This document shows, piece after piece, positions 26,883-35,701 of a stretch of 64,000 nucleotides of DNA. Numbering within the stretch: the stretch's first letter is position 1; every line of letters starts with the position of its first letter. The position numbers and the translations under genes were made by a program. The notes under the pieces were generated by a model that made no database searches, was not told where the DNA came from, and was given only the letters and a program-made list of their open reading frames with translations. This DNA is from Paenibacillus peoriae (GTDB lineage: Bacteria; Bacillota; Bacilli; Paenibacillales; Paenibacillaceae). The stretch is from positions 3,481,001-3,545,000 of the forward strand of contig NZ_CP092831.1 in NCBI RefSeq assembly GCF_022531965.1, given 5' to 3'.

Positions 26883-27752
26883 TTACCTCTCATCTCCGGC
26901 CGGCCACACAAAAATGCCAATCGTTCCTGGCCCTACATGGGTCCCAATCACAGCGCCAAGTTCAGTATATATTCGATCTCCTAGCTCAAAATGCTCTGCC
27001 AGCTGAGCCACGAACGCTTCTGCCGCTGAGCGATCTGCCGTATGACCCACAGCAATATTAATTTTTTGGCCTTTTAAGTCCCGCTCCAGTAGTTCAATAA
27101 TTCTCGCTGTCGCTTTTTTATGCCCTCTCGCCTTATCAACCGAATAAATAATGCCTTCTTTGTCAATCGAAAGTATCGGCTTAATGTTAAGCAACGTGCC
27201 CACCATTGCCGCTGCCTTACCAATACGTCCGCCTTTTTGTAAGTATTGCAGGGTATCCACCAAGAAATACAAACAACGGCGCTCTCCACGACGTTCCACA
27301 GCCCGAACAATATCAGCCGGGGAGTGCCCAGCTGCCGCCAGCTCTGCCGCATAAACCACTAGCATACCGTATCCGTATGAAGCTGATTTGGAATCCACCA
27401 CAGTCACTCTATGTTCATGCTTCTCCAGCATGGATTTGCCCAGCAGAGCAGACTGATACGTTCCGCTCACACCCGAGGATAAATGGATAGAGATAACCTG
27501 GCTCTCAGGGTATTGCTCCAACAGTGTCGTGTACGTCTCCAAAAAACGGGCTGGTGAAGGCTGTGAAGTCGTAGGCAGCTCATCAGCCCGTACCAGTTCG
27601 CTGTAAAACTGCGCCGCTGACATCTCAATGCCGTCCAGGTAAGCTGCGCTGCCGAACATCACTGTCAGTGGTACAACGACTATACCGAGACGGTCTGCTA
27701 ATTCCGGTGGAATATCAGCCGTGCTATCCGTCAAAATGATGGTACTACTCAT
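26883..27752 (-). CDS. DegV-family fatty-acid-binding protein (FakB-like)
   Basis: This 289-residue two-domain EDD-fold protein contains ILTDSTADIPPEL, the lipid-head loop TSQPSPARFLETY, the HLSSGVSGTYQSA segment and R-G-H-KKA near residue 205. DegV proteins bind a fatty acid and present it to a kinase (FakA) for phosphorylation to acyl-phosphate. The gene directly follows yloV, the probable FakA homologue, with only about 50 bases between, so a working FakA-FakB pair is likely. The ATG has AAGGAGGT at ideal distance. Confidence 0.92.
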   Translation of the reverse strand: MSSTIILTDSTADIPPELADRLGIVVVPLTVMFGSAAYLDGIEMSAAQFYSELVRADELPTTSQPSPARFLETYTTLLEQYPESQVISIHLSSGVSGTYQSALLGKSMLEKHEHRVTVVDSKSASYGYGMLVVYAAELAAAGHSPADIVRAVERRGERRCLYFLVDTLQYLQKGGRIGKAAAMVGTLLNIKPILSIDKEGIIYSVDKARGHKKATARIIELLERDLKGQKINIAVGHTADRSAAEAFVAQLAEHFELGDRIYTELGAVIGTHVGPGTIGIFVWPAGDER

Positions 27753-27801
27753 CAGTCAGACCTCCTTTTGTAGTGGACTTCCATGGACGCGCAAAAGCAC
27801 A

Positions 27802-29586
27802 TCAGGTTTCCACTGAGAACAAATAAGGATAAATCGGCTGACCACCTTCATGAACTTCCACTTCAGCATCCGCATAATTTTCTTCAATCCATGCAACAAG
27901 CTGATCTGTGTCTTGTTGATTCGCGTCCGAACCTGTAAGAATCGTAACAATTTCATCGCCATTCACCAGCATTTTCGCTAGCAAAAGACGGGACGTTGCC
28001 ATTAAGTGTTCCTCGGTCGCAACAATCTTGGAATCCTGAATACCGATGTAGTGCCCTGCTGTAATATGCAGATCATCAAGCGTCGTATCCCGTACCGCGT
28101 AGGTCACTTGCCCAGACTTCACCCGGGTGACTGCGTCACGCATATTGTCCTGATTCACCTCAAAAGCCTCTTCCTCCTGGAAGGCAAATGCTGCCGCAAT
28201 GCCCTGAGGAATTGTTTTGCTCGGAATAACCGACACCAAACGTTCCATCTCTAGCAGTTCACGTGCTTGTTCTGCCGCCAAAATAATATTGGAATTATTC
28301 GGAAGAATAAAAATATGTTGAGCCGCAATCGAGCGGGCCGCATTAACGAAGTCCTCTGTGCTCGGATTCATTGTTTGGCCGCCAGCAAGGACAACATCGA
28401 CGCCTAAACTTCTGAAAATATCAGCAATTCCTTCACCGGAAGCCACAGCTATAAAACCAAAGGATGCCAGTTCATGAGCGGGAGGCTCAGACGGCTCTTC
28501 CTCACGTACAGGCTCTGTTGGTATTTCAGCAAACCACTCAGGCTCAGGAGCAACATCCATACCCGCAGACAACAAATCACGATGCTGCTCGCGCATATTT
28601 AAAATACGAATCTGTGTAATTTCTCCGTAACGCAGTGCCAAATTCAGTACTTCACCAGGAGCCTTAGAATGCACGTGAACCTTGATGACGTCATCGTCTG
28701 AAATCACGATAATAGAATCACCATCTACAGATAACGCTTTCCGGAAGGCTTCCTCATCAAAATAGGTACCTTGCGCATCGCCCAGTTGTCGATTAATAAA
28801 AAACTCCATATCATACAAAAATTCAATATTATCCGTTTCGAGCTTCGCTTGCGCAGAAATCGGCGCATCTGGGGAAGGAACAACTGCAGGAGCAGTAGGT
28901 CTCTCCGATACGTGAGGAGCAAAAACCTGGCGTGCATTATCACTTTTTGCAATTGGAGACGTCACCAAGCCGCTTCCAAGATGCTGCATAAAGCCTTCAT
29001 AAATATACACAAGACCTTGCCCACCCGAATCTACAACTCCTACTTGCTTCAGTACAGGGAGCATGTCCTGCGTCATGGCAAGCGTTTCCTTCGCTTTGGC
29101 AAGCACTTCTTCCATCAGTTCCGTGATATCGTTCGTCCGGCGCGAGAAAAACACAGCATGCCTGGCCGCTTCCTTCGCCACGGTAAGAATTGTACCCTCC
29201 ACCGGCTTAACCACCGCCTTGTAGGCCGCATCCACCCCGCTCTGCAATGCCGATGCGAACTGAAGGGTATTCAATTCCTCGTATGGGGCAGCGTAACGGC
29301 TGAAGCCACGAAACAACTGAGACAGGATAACCCCTGAATTGCCGCGGGCTCCCATCAGCAAACCTTTGGATAATATGCCGGACATGACACCGATGGAGGA
29401 AGAATCCCCCCTCTTTAATTCCGTTACGCCCGCGCTCATCGTCAAATTCATGTTGGTCCCCGTATCACCGTCTGGCACCGGGAATACATTTAGTGAATTG
29501 ACATGTTCCGCATGCTGCTGTAATTGTTCCGCCCCGGCTAAAACCATTGCGGTAAAATCTGTTCCATTCAAAGAACGATTACTCAA
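27802..29586 (-). CDS. yloV: DAK2-domain protein YloV, probable fatty acid kinase FakA
   Basis: The 594-residue protein has an N-terminal DhaL-type ATP-binding domain (about 1-200) with the metal-binding motif NVFPVPDGDTGTNM and GARGNSGVILSQLFRGF, then a linker and a C-terminal DegV-like region with GEGIADIFRSLGVDVVLAGGQTMNPS. FakA homologues phosphorylate fatty acids bound by FakB for phospholipid synthesis. The ATG start is preceded by GGAAGGGGA. A minus-strand TAGTATAAT lies about 90 bases upstream as a probable -10. The Asp23-type gene yloU, which usually precedes yloV, is not here. Confidence 0.93.
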   Translation of the reverse strand: MSNRSLNGTDFTAMVLAGAEQLQQHAEHVNSLNVFPVPDGDTGTNMNLTMSAGVTELKRGDSSSIGVMSGILSKGLLMGARGNSGVILSQLFRGFSRYAAPYEELNTLQFASALQSGVDAAYKAVVKPVEGTILTVAKEAARHAVFFSRRTNDITELMEEVLAKAKETLAMTQDMLPVLKQVGVVDSGGQGLVYIYEGFMQHLGSGLVTSPIAKSDNARQVFAPHVSERPTAPAVVPSPDAPISAQAKLETDNIEFLYDMEFFINRQLGDAQGTYFDEEAFRKALSVDGDSIIVISDDDVIKVHVHSKAPGEVLNLALRYGEITQIRILNMREQHRDLLSAGMDVAPEPEWFAEIPTEPVREEEPSEPPAHELASFGFIAVASGEGIADIFRSLGVDVVLAGGQTMNPSTEDFVNAARSIAAQHIFILPNNSNIILAAEQARELLEMERLVSVIPSKTIPQGIAAAFAFQEEEAFEVNQDNMRDAVTRVKSGQVTYAVRDTTLDDLHITAGHYIGIQDSKIVATEEHLMATSRLLLAKMLVNGDEIVTILTGSDANQQDTDQLVAWIEENYADAEVEVHEGGQPIYPYLFSVET

Positions 29587-29949
29587 GAGAATTCCCCTTC
29601 CTAGCTTAATACACTTGTTTTACTATCAACCTTCACCACACCTTATTCAACTGTGCCTACAGGTTCAATTAAATTATACTAAAGCCAGACGACGAATACG
29701 AATGTCACACTTTCATAAGCTCTTGTACTCACGTCTGGTTGTTCTTCTACAGGTCATATACAATGAAAAACCAGTCAACTGCCCCACAATAAATCATCGG
29801 CTGGAATGATAACTATAGTCCCGCCTCTGAACCGCCGGCATGACTGGAATAAGAATTCACATTCCATTTAAATACAAAATAATCGCAACAATAACTATCC
29901 CATATTGTACTATAATGCGAAAGAGAAATAAATAAAGTTTTTGAATCAG
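29587..29949. other. Intergenic region between yloV and rpmB without a gene
   Basis: I find no protein with a ribosome binding site in this stretch. It holds the probable yloV promoter and an inverted repeat CCAGACG...CGTCTGG (29685-29691 with 29732-29738) with a long loop. The yloU gene found here in many relatives is absent. Confidence 0.6.
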
Positions 29950-29979
29950 TTGACGGAGCTTTTTTGACTATGATATTAT
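29950..29979 (+). promoter_or_regulatory. Promoter of rpmB
   Basis: TTGACG (29950-29955) and TATTAT (29974-29979) are separated by 18 bases. This is a SigA-type promoter upstream of rpmB. Confidence 0.6.
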
Positions 29980-30095
29980 ATTTAAGTATTGTTTTGTTCA
30001 GGTTAGTGACTTACAAAGTCCGGCTGACCCAGTCGGCCTGAAGAGAGACCCGTTCCATATGGAATTTGGTTATTTTCAGAATAGGAGGTGGAATC

Positions 30096-30284
30096 ATGTC
30101 TCGTAAATGTTCTGTAACAGGCAAAAAGCCTGGCAGCGGTAACCACGTATCTCACGCTAACAACCGTAATCGCCGTACTTGGGGCGTCAACGTACAAAAA
30201 GTTCGCATTCTCGTTAACGGTAAACCGAAACGCGTTTATGTCAGCACTCGTGCATTGAAAGCCGGTAAAGTGACTCGCGTGTAG
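30096..30284 (+). CDS. rpmB: 50S ribosomal protein L28
   Basis: This 62-residue basic protein has the L28 signatures [33 protein letters not shown] and a C-terminus of [14 protein letters not shown]. Only one cysteine is present, so it is the zinc-free form. The ATG at 30096 has AGGAGG 7 bases upstream. It is the only housekeeping gene on the plus strand in this block, the same inverted arrangement seen in B. subtilis, and it is followed by a strong terminator. Confidence 0.97.
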   Translation: MSRKCSVTGKKPGSGNHVSHANNRNRRTWGVNVQKVRILVNGKPKRVYVSTRALKAGKVTRV

Positions 30285-30313
30285 TCGTAAAAAAATATCG
30301 TTATAAACAAAAG

Positions 30314-30341
30314 GCACCTCGTTTTAAACGGGTGCTTTTTT
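30314..30341 (+). terminator. Terminator of rpmB, possibly also serving spoVM
   Basis: GCACCtCGTTT pairs with ACGgGTGC around a short AT loop and is followed by six T. In the other direction the stem is followed by CTTTTG, a weaker U tract. Confidence 0.85.
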
Positions 30342-30508
30342 GGTTATTCGAAAAGTAATATCCGCCTAGTTCAGGAGAACAAAATGTCAGGCACCTTCCC
30401 GTGCGTTCTTATCTTTTACTACCGAGCTACCTATCTGTTATGCCCGGGAAGCGTGCCCTGTGTACCTCTAGCTTTCATCCTACATCCTGTGTTTACATTA
30501 CGTTGAAT

Positions 30509-30589
30509 TCAGTTTTTCTGGAATGTATTCAAAATGGCTTTAACGAATCCACCCAGAAATTTTGGCAGCTTGATTGTGTAAAACTTCAT
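30509..30589 (-). CDS. spoVM: Stage V sporulation protein M
   Basis: The 26-residue peptide reads MKFYTIKLPKFLGGFVKAIL and then NTFQKN. It is almost the same as B. subtilis SpoVM in length and pattern. SpoVM is an amphipathic helix that recognises the curved outer forespore membrane and anchors SpoIVA at the start of coat assembly. P9 and the KFLGG turn are retained. GGGGAGG lies upstream of the ATG. Its position between rpmB and the rpe cluster matches B. subtilis, where it is also transcribed toward rpmB. It is too short for most gene callers. Confidence 0.95.
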   Translation of the reverse strand: MKFYTIKLPKFLGGFVKAILNTFQKN

Positions 30590-30628
30590 GCCTCACCCTC
30601 CCCATCATCCTCCTGCATCCGTTCTCTG

Positions 30629-30657
30629 TAGTTTATGCAACCTGTCAAGGGTTGTTA
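30629..30657 (-). promoter_or_regulatory. Possible sporulation (SigE/SigK-type) promoter of spoVM
   Basis: On the minus strand CATAAACTA (30637-30629) fits the -10 form CATANNNTA. An AC in TAACAAC lies about 16 bases upstream. Mother-cell transcription would agree with spoVM biology. Confidence 0.4.
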
Positions 30658-30663
30658 CCCCAC

Positions 30664-30699
30664 AAAAAAAGGCTACATGAGAATCCCGCTCATGTAACC
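30664..30699 (-). terminator. Terminator of the rlmN-prkC-rpe transcript
   Basis: GGTTACATGAG and CTCATGTAGCC arms (30699-30689 with 30681-30671) are followed by seven T on the minus strand. It lies just past the small membrane protein gene. Confidence 0.88.
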
Positions 30700-30731
30700 A
30701 TATTTATGCACAACCATCCCAGGCTATACCA

Positions 30732-30983
30732 TCAGACAAGTCCGCGAACATAGAGATATGCTGAGAGTATGAAAATAAACAGGATATAATAAAGTACGCT
30801 GCACACCACAAAACCTATTCGTAAACCACGCCGTTCATTTTTACGAAAATAAAACAGCACAACTAGAACAGCCAAAAGTGAAAGAACGGCATTCCAAGGA
30901 GCCTTCACAAGCGAGAAACAGCTAAGGGTCAACCCCGTCGCCATGCTCGCGGCAGTCATCCACAATGCTTCGGTCAGCTTCAC
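30732..30983 (-). CDS. Small integral membrane protein, unknown
   Basis: This 83-residue protein has two to three hydrophobic segments: about 6-26, about 32-46, and LRIGFVVCSVLYYILFIFIL near the end. A basic loop FRKNERRGLR lies between the last two. I do not recognise it. The GTG start overlaps the rpe stop codon in a GTGA arrangement, so it is translated in coupling with rpe and belongs to the same operon. In B. subtilis this position holds thiN, which is unrelated. It could be a Paenibacillus-specific addition. Confidence 0.7.
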   Translation of the reverse strand: MKLTEALWMTAASMATGLTLSCFSLVKAPWNAVLSLLAVLVVLFYFRKNERRGLRIGFVVCSVLYYILFIFILSAYLYVRGLV

Positions 30984-31648
30984 TTGGACAAACGAGCTGC
31001 ACTGTCCCGAATCGTAGCAATAGCCGCTGCGCGGTCTGCTCTGCCGAATACCGCACTACCAGCCACCAGCACGTTAGCCCCCGCTTCAAATACGGCTGGT
31101 GCCGTCTCCTCCGCAATACCTCCGTCAACCTCGATATGTACGTCTGGACGACCCAATTCGTTCAACCAAGCACGGATTTGTCTGATTTTATTCAACGTCT
31201 CTGGAATGAAGGACTGTCCTCCAAAGCCAGGATTGACCGTCATCACTAGAATCATATCTACATTTGGCAGCACTTCCTTGATCGCGTATGGTGAAGTACC
31301 CGGATTGAGAGCCACTCCAGCCAGAGCGCCTTGCTGCTTGATCAAGTGAAGGACACCATGCAAATGAACACACGCCTCAGCATGAACAGTGATGATATCG
31401 GCTCCTGCTTTTACGAAATCGCCAATATAACGTTCAGGATGCTCAATCATCAGATGAACATCCAAGGGAAGAGTCGTATGCGGACGAATAGCCTGAACGA
31501 TAGGTGGACCCAATGTAATATTGGATACAAAATGTCCATCCATTACATCCACATGAATCCAGTCTGCCCCTCCTGCCGCAGCTTCCGCAACTTCACTGCC
31601 CAAGCGAGCAAAATCAGCGGATAAAATCGACGGTGCTATTTTTAACAT
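30980..31648 (-). CDS. rpe: Ribulose-phosphate 3-epimerase
   Basis: This 222-residue TIM barrel interconverts ribulose 5-phosphate and xylulose 5-phosphate in the pentose phosphate pathway. Visible motifs are KIAPSILSADFARLG, the metal-site VDVMDGHFV and HLMIEHP, MTVNPGFGGQSF and EVDGGI. The ATG has GGAGG 10 bases upstream. It lies 4 bases downstream of rsgA and overlaps the next gene by four bases, inside the conserved prpC-prkC-rsgA-rpe operon. Confidence 0.97.
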   Translation of the reverse strand: MLKIAPSILSADFARLGSEVAEAAAGGADWIHVDVMDGHFVSNITLGPPIVQAIRPHTTLPLDVHLMIEHPERYIGDFVKAGADIITVHAEACVHLHGVLHLIKQQGALAGVALNPGTSPYAIKEVLPNVDMILVMTVNPGFGGQSFIPETLNKIRQIRAWLNELGRPDVHIEVDGGIAEETAPAVFEAGANVLVAGSAVFGRADRAAAIATIRDSAARLSK

Positions 31649-31652
31649 AAAC

Positions 31653-32570
31653 TTAGTACCTCCGTTTTTTTTCTTTTAATTCCTGATAGAACTGCAAATA
31701 GCTATCATACCGTCCCTGTGAAATATGTCCTTCTTCCAGGGCCTCTCTTACTTTACAGCCAGGCTCGTGAATATGGGTACACCCCCGAAATTTACATCCT
31801 TCCGCATACTGCTGGAATTCACGAAAACAGGGAGATAGTTCATCCACACCCAGCTCCAGAAAATCCAACTGGCTAAACCCCGGCGTATCTGCTACAAACC
31901 CTCCGTTGTCTAAAGGAATAAGCTCTACATGACGAGTCGTATGTCTTCCTCGGCCCAGCTTATTGCTTATGGCGCTCGTCTCGAGCGTTAACCCAGGCTC
32001 CAAAGCATTAAGCATGGAAGACTTCCCTACACCTGACTGCCCGGAAAACACGCTGATTTGACCAGCCAACAGCTTCTTAAGCTCAACCGTTCCTTCTCCG
32101 GTACGGGCACTGGTTACCAGCACTTCATAACCGATCTTCCGGTACATTTCCTGAACGGTCAGCACGGTGTCATCCTCTGAAGGGCTGCCTTCATACAAAT
32201 CGCGCTTAGTCAGACAGATAATCGTATCCAGCCCGGCGTGCTCAATATGGACTAAAAATTTATCCAGTAAAGGCAGGTTTAAATCCGGCTCACGCAAGGA
32301 AAACAGCAGCACAGCAAGCGTGGTATTAGCTACCGGAGGACGAATCAGCTCCGTTGTACGCTTTCTAATCTCCTTGACCATACCTTCCCCGTTCTCAGTC
32401 AGTTCGTAAACGACCCGATCACCGACAAGAGGCGTGATCTCTTTTTTCTTAAAAATGCCGCGTGCTCTGCATTGTACCGTAGCTTCGCCAGATACCGGAC
32501 GCCCATCCTGATCCAGGCTGGAGACATAATAATATCCGCTAAGCGCCTTGACGATCAGACCTTCAGGCAT
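31653..32570 (-). CDS. rsgA: Ribosome biogenesis GTPase RsgA
   Basis: This 305-residue GTPase checks 30S subunit maturation. Its domains are circularly permuted as in the family: an N-terminal OB fold, then G4 (TKRD), then G1 GQSGVGKSSML, then G3 DTPGF, then a C-terminal zinc site built from CKFRGCTHIHEPGC. The ATG at 32570 is preferred: AAGGAGG precedes it, while the ATG at 32591 itself overlaps that site and has no ribosome binding site. It is cotranscribed with prkC upstream and rpe downstream. Confidence 0.95.
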   Translation of the reverse strand: MPEGLIVKALSGYYYVSSLDQDGRPVSGEATVQCRARGIFKKKEITPLVGDRVVYELTENGEGMVKEIRKRTTELIRPPVANTTLAVLLFSLREPDLNLPLLDKFLVHIEHAGLDTIICLTKRDLYEGSPSEDDTVLTVQEMYRKIGYEVLVTSARTGEGTVELKKLLAGQISVFSGQSGVGKSSMLNALEPGLTLETSAISNKLGRGRHTTRHVELIPLDNGGFVADTPGFSQLDFLELGVDELSPCFREFQQYAEGCKFRGCTHIHEPGCKVREALEEGHISQGRYDSYLQFYQELKEKKRRY

Positions 32571-32642
32571 GTGTAAGATGTCCTCCTTCATAATGTTTAA
32601 GTTTTATTGCGTATAGCAGGTTGAACATCTCCTATTGCACGT

Positions 32643-34922
32643 TTACTGATGCTGAACAGCCTCAATCACTTTTTCCTTCTTTTTGTGGGAAGCGTGACCT
32701 GGGTTGTTTTTATGGCTAACTGCCAACTCACTGCGCGTAGCCCCCGTGGAATTCGTTCCAGGAACAAAGGCGGAAGGGTCACCATTACCTCCTGTGCCCT
32801 CCTGATTGTTCGAGTCGCCTCCACCGTCACCACTATCATTAGAAGATCCCCCGTTATCACCTTCCTCGCCGTTTCCACTTCCATTTTGCGAGGAATTACC
32901 ATCAGGTGTATCCGTTGGTGAAGTTCCAGCAGGTGGGGCAATTTGAGGCATCGTCACTGTTCCATTTTTCGCATCAATATAAGAAACCGGATACGTATCA
33001 ATAAAGTCACCATCTCTAAATACTGAGACAACACTGTCTTTGTTCGGAGCCATTAGCAGGTTGATAGTGAACACCTGTGTCGTATTAATTGTACGGCTTC
33101 CCCATTCCTGATTTTCTCCACGTGCATCCGTATAAGTAATACGAATTTTGCTGTTTTTACCCTCTTCCTTCGGTGCAACAGGCACATTAAATGGCAGCGT
33201 AATCGCTTCTGGCGGGTAACCAGTGCTTACATAAAACGTAATTTCCGTATTTGGTGGCAACTCACTGCCTGCCTCGGACGGCCATTGTTTGGTTACTCTT
33301 CCTTTTTCCTGCTCATAGCTAAATTCTTCTTTAATCGAGCCAACCTTCAGCCCTGCCTTTTTGACCTCATTTTCCGCTTGGTTCTGCGTTTTCCCTACGA
33401 GACTTGGCATTTTTACAGTGTCAGCGCCCTTGCTGACTGTGAGCACAACTTGGACTGAATCCTTATCAAATGGCTCATTTGCAGCTGGAGTCTGACTAAG
33501 GACGGTCCCAACGGCCTGATCACTGAACTGCTCATTTTGCTGAATCTGCGTCTCCTTAATTTGCTGGGCGGTCAGCAGCTTAACAGCATTCTCGTAGCTT
33601 TGGCCTTTTACATCCGGCATTGGGGTGAGCGGCTTGGCAATCCCGACTTTCAGACTAATCTTGGTTCCTTCCTTGACTAAAGAATCTGCAGGATAGCTTT
33701 GATAAAATACAATTCCAGGCGCGATCCCCTCTTTGTATTCATGCTGGATTGGCTCCTCAATGAGTAAACCCGCTTTACTGAGATTAACCTTCGCTTGGTC
33801 TTCTGTTTGTGTCAATACACCTGGTACTTTTACCTCAGGCACGACAAGTACACTTTGCACATAGTACACCACTCCGCCCATGCACAGAAGTAACACCAAC
33901 ACTAGTGTTACCCACAAGATCGCTTTTTTTCTATTTTTCTTGGACGATTGCTTGCTCGGAAGCTGTTCAGACTCACGCGGTTGGGCAGGTACATCTTCCC
34001 CGCTAGAAGACATCCCTAATTGTTGAGGCTTAATAGCCGGAATAACCCGTGTTTGATCCTCATCATCCAAATGTGTAAACTCCAGCTTGGATTCATTACG
34101 CCGTCCCGGCAGCAAACAGGTTTCCAAATCTTTTAGCATTTCATCTGCCGATTGATAACGCTCTTCTGGATTTTTGCGCATGGATTTTAGAATGACATTT
34201 TCCACACTTTGCGGAATCAACGGATTAATTTTACGCGGTTCCTCAAACTCCTCTTGCAAATGCTTGAGCGCTACACTAATTGGACTTTCTCCGAGGAAAG
34301 GGAGCTGCGCCGTCAGCATTTGATATAAGACAATACCTAAAGAATATAAGTCCGATTTTTCGCCGGTGACGACACCCTTTGCATGCTCAGGTGAAAAATA
34401 ATGAACAGAACCTACAACAGAACCCGTCTGGGTAATGGTCGTTGACGTAACAGCTCTAGCAATCCCAAAATCGGTTACCTTAACCCGTCCATTACGTCCA
34501 ATTAATATATTATGAGGCTTGATGTCTCGGTGAATGATCTGATTTTGGTGAGCATGCTCCAGCGCATCACAAATCTGGGAAGCAATCCGTACTGCTTCAT
34601 CCACTTGCAATGGCGCACGTTCTTTAATAATCTCATTCAAATTTTTACCTTCGATGCACTCCATTACAATATAATGGATTTCATCCTCTTGGCCGACATC
34701 ATAAATACTGACCACATTCGAATGCGAAAGCGAAGCCGCAGACTGCGCCTCACGCCGAAACCGGCGAATAAATTCCTCGTCATGAACAAATTGCTGGCGC
34801 AACACTTTAACTGCGACATTGCGATTCAGCAAAATGTCTTGAGCCTTGTACACCAGAGCCATACCGCCGCCACCGATACGCTCAATAATTTCGTATCTTC
34901 CCCCTAGCAGGTGCCCGATCAT
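32643..34922 (-). CDS. prkC: PASTA-domain serine/threonine kinase PrkC
   Basis: This 759-residue membrane kinase has a cytoplasmic Hanks-type domain (1-270) with K39 in VAVKVL, catalytic D133 in HRDIKPHN and DFGIAR. A juxtamembrane region is followed by a transmembrane helix at about 334-355 and three extracellular PASTA repeats (about 360-570) that sense muropeptides. A further beta-rich module extends to about residue 660, then a low-complexity tail rich in Gly, Asn, Ser and Asp with a basic end (HASHKKKEK). The tail is longer than in B. subtilis PrkC (648 residues). It overlaps prpC by four bases (ATGA). Confidence 0.95.
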   Translation of the reverse strand: MIGHLLGGRYEIIERIGGGGMALVYKAQDILLNRNVAVKVLRQQFVHDEEFIRRFRREAQSAASLSHSNVVSIYDVGQEDEIHYIVMECIEGKNLNEIIKERAPLQVDEAVRIASQICDALEHAHQNQIIHRDIKPHNILIGRNGRVKVTDFGIARAVTSTTITQTGSVVGSVHYFSPEHAKGVVTGEKSDLYSLGIVLYQMLTAQLPFLGESPISVALKHLQEEFEEPRKINPLIPQSVENVILKSMRKNPEERYQSADEMLKDLETCLLPGRRNESKLEFTHLDDEDQTRVIPAIKPQQLGMSSSGEDVPAQPRESEQLPSKQSSKKNRKKAILWVTLVLVLLLCMGGVVYYVQSVLVVPEVKVPGVLTQTEDQAKVNLSKAGLLIEEPIQHEYKEGIAPGIVFYQSYPADSLVKEGTKISLKVGIAKPLTPMPDVKGQSYENAVKLLTAQQIKETQIQQNEQFSDQAVGTVLSQTPAANEPFDKDSVQVVLTVSKGADTVKMPSLVGKTQNQAENEVKKAGLKVGSIKEEFSYEQEKGRVTKQWPSEAGSELPPNTEITFYVSTGYPPEAITLPFNVPVAPKEEGKNSKIRITYTDARGENQEWGSRTINTTQVFTINLLMAPNKDSVVSVFRDGDFIDTYPVSYIDAKNGTVTMPQIAPPAGTSPTDTPDGNSSQNGSGNGEEGDNGGSSNDSGDGGGDSNNQEGTGGNGDPSAFVPGTNSTGATRSELAVSHKNNPGHASHKKKEKVIEAVQHQ

Positions 34923-35695
34923 GCGTCACACCCCTTTTCATTCAATGAAACCGTGTCATCGGGCAATTCAAACAAAGCTACAGTAATGTTATCGTCTCCT
35001 CCGGCAAGCAACGCCAGATGTAGCAGACGATCCGCACGCTCCTCCAAAGGATTCTCTGCGGCACCTACTACTTTACTGATTTGTTCTTCCGTTACCAGAT
35101 TGCTTAATCCGTCGCTACACAGTAACAGTACATCGCCTTTATCCAGCGTAATGGAGTCAATATCCACTTTCACCTCGGAATCAGTGCCCAGCGCCCGTGT
35201 CAGTACATTGCGACGAGGATGGTTCTCCCGTTCTTCCTTACTGATCTGACCGTTTTTGAACAGCTCGTTAACCAAAGTATGGTCTTCTGTAAGCTGACGT
35301 ACCGCTCCTTTGGATATGACATAGGCGCGACTGTCACCGATATGTCCGATAATTCCGGATGCGTCGTATAGTAAAACCGCAACAACTGTCGTTCCCATAT
35401 TATGATACTTCTCATCGCGTGCAGCCGTCTGGAAGATGACTTCATTGGCATGCAAAATAGCGTCGCTGAGCGCCGCCGTCAAAGAATGTGCGGATAATCC
35501 GCTCTCCAGCGTCGCCAAATCAGCGGCAAGTGTCTCTACCGCAAGGCGGCTGGCCGTATCACCGGCCAAATGCCCCCCCATACCATCGGCAACAATCCCA
35601 AGAATATAGCCTTGCTCTAAGTGCCTGATCCAGGCAGAATCCTCATTCACCGAACGTACACGTCCGACATGGCTGACATGAACTGTTTTGATCAA
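34919..35695 (-). CDS. prpC: PP2C-type protein phosphatase PrpC (Stp family)
   Basis: This 258-residue metal-dependent phosphatase reverses PrkC phosphorylation. PP2C motifs are present in order: VRSVNEDS, VADGMGGHLAGDTAS, GTTVVAVL, GHIGDSRAYV, LCSDGLSNLV and GGDDNITV, with the metal-binding aspartates intact. The ATG lies 6 bases after the rlmN stop, and the gene overlaps prkC by four bases, so kinase and phosphatase are made together. Confidence 0.96.
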   Translation of the reverse strand: MIKTVHVSHVGRVRSVNEDSAWIRHLEQGYILGIVADGMGGHLAGDTASRLAVETLAADLATLESGLSAHSLTAALSDAILHANEVIFQTAARDEKYHNMGTTVVAVLLYDASGIIGHIGDSRAYVISKGAVRQLTEDHTLVNELFKNGQISKEERENHPRRNVLTRALGTDSEVKVDIDSITLDKGDVLLLCSDGLSNLVTEEQISKVVGAAENPLEERADRLLHLALLAGGDDNITVALFELPDDTVSLNEKGCDA

Positions 35696-35701
35696 ATGGT
35701 T

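Noticed and set aside
28771..29337. Open frame of 188 codons opposite yloV
   Set aside because: It mirrors the conserved DAK2 coding sequence. Its basic, Arg- and His-rich composition is typical of antisense shadows.
30401..30631. Plus-strand open frame of 76 codons downstream of rpmB
   Set aside because: It is antisense to spoVM, lies after the rpmB terminator and has no ribosome binding site.
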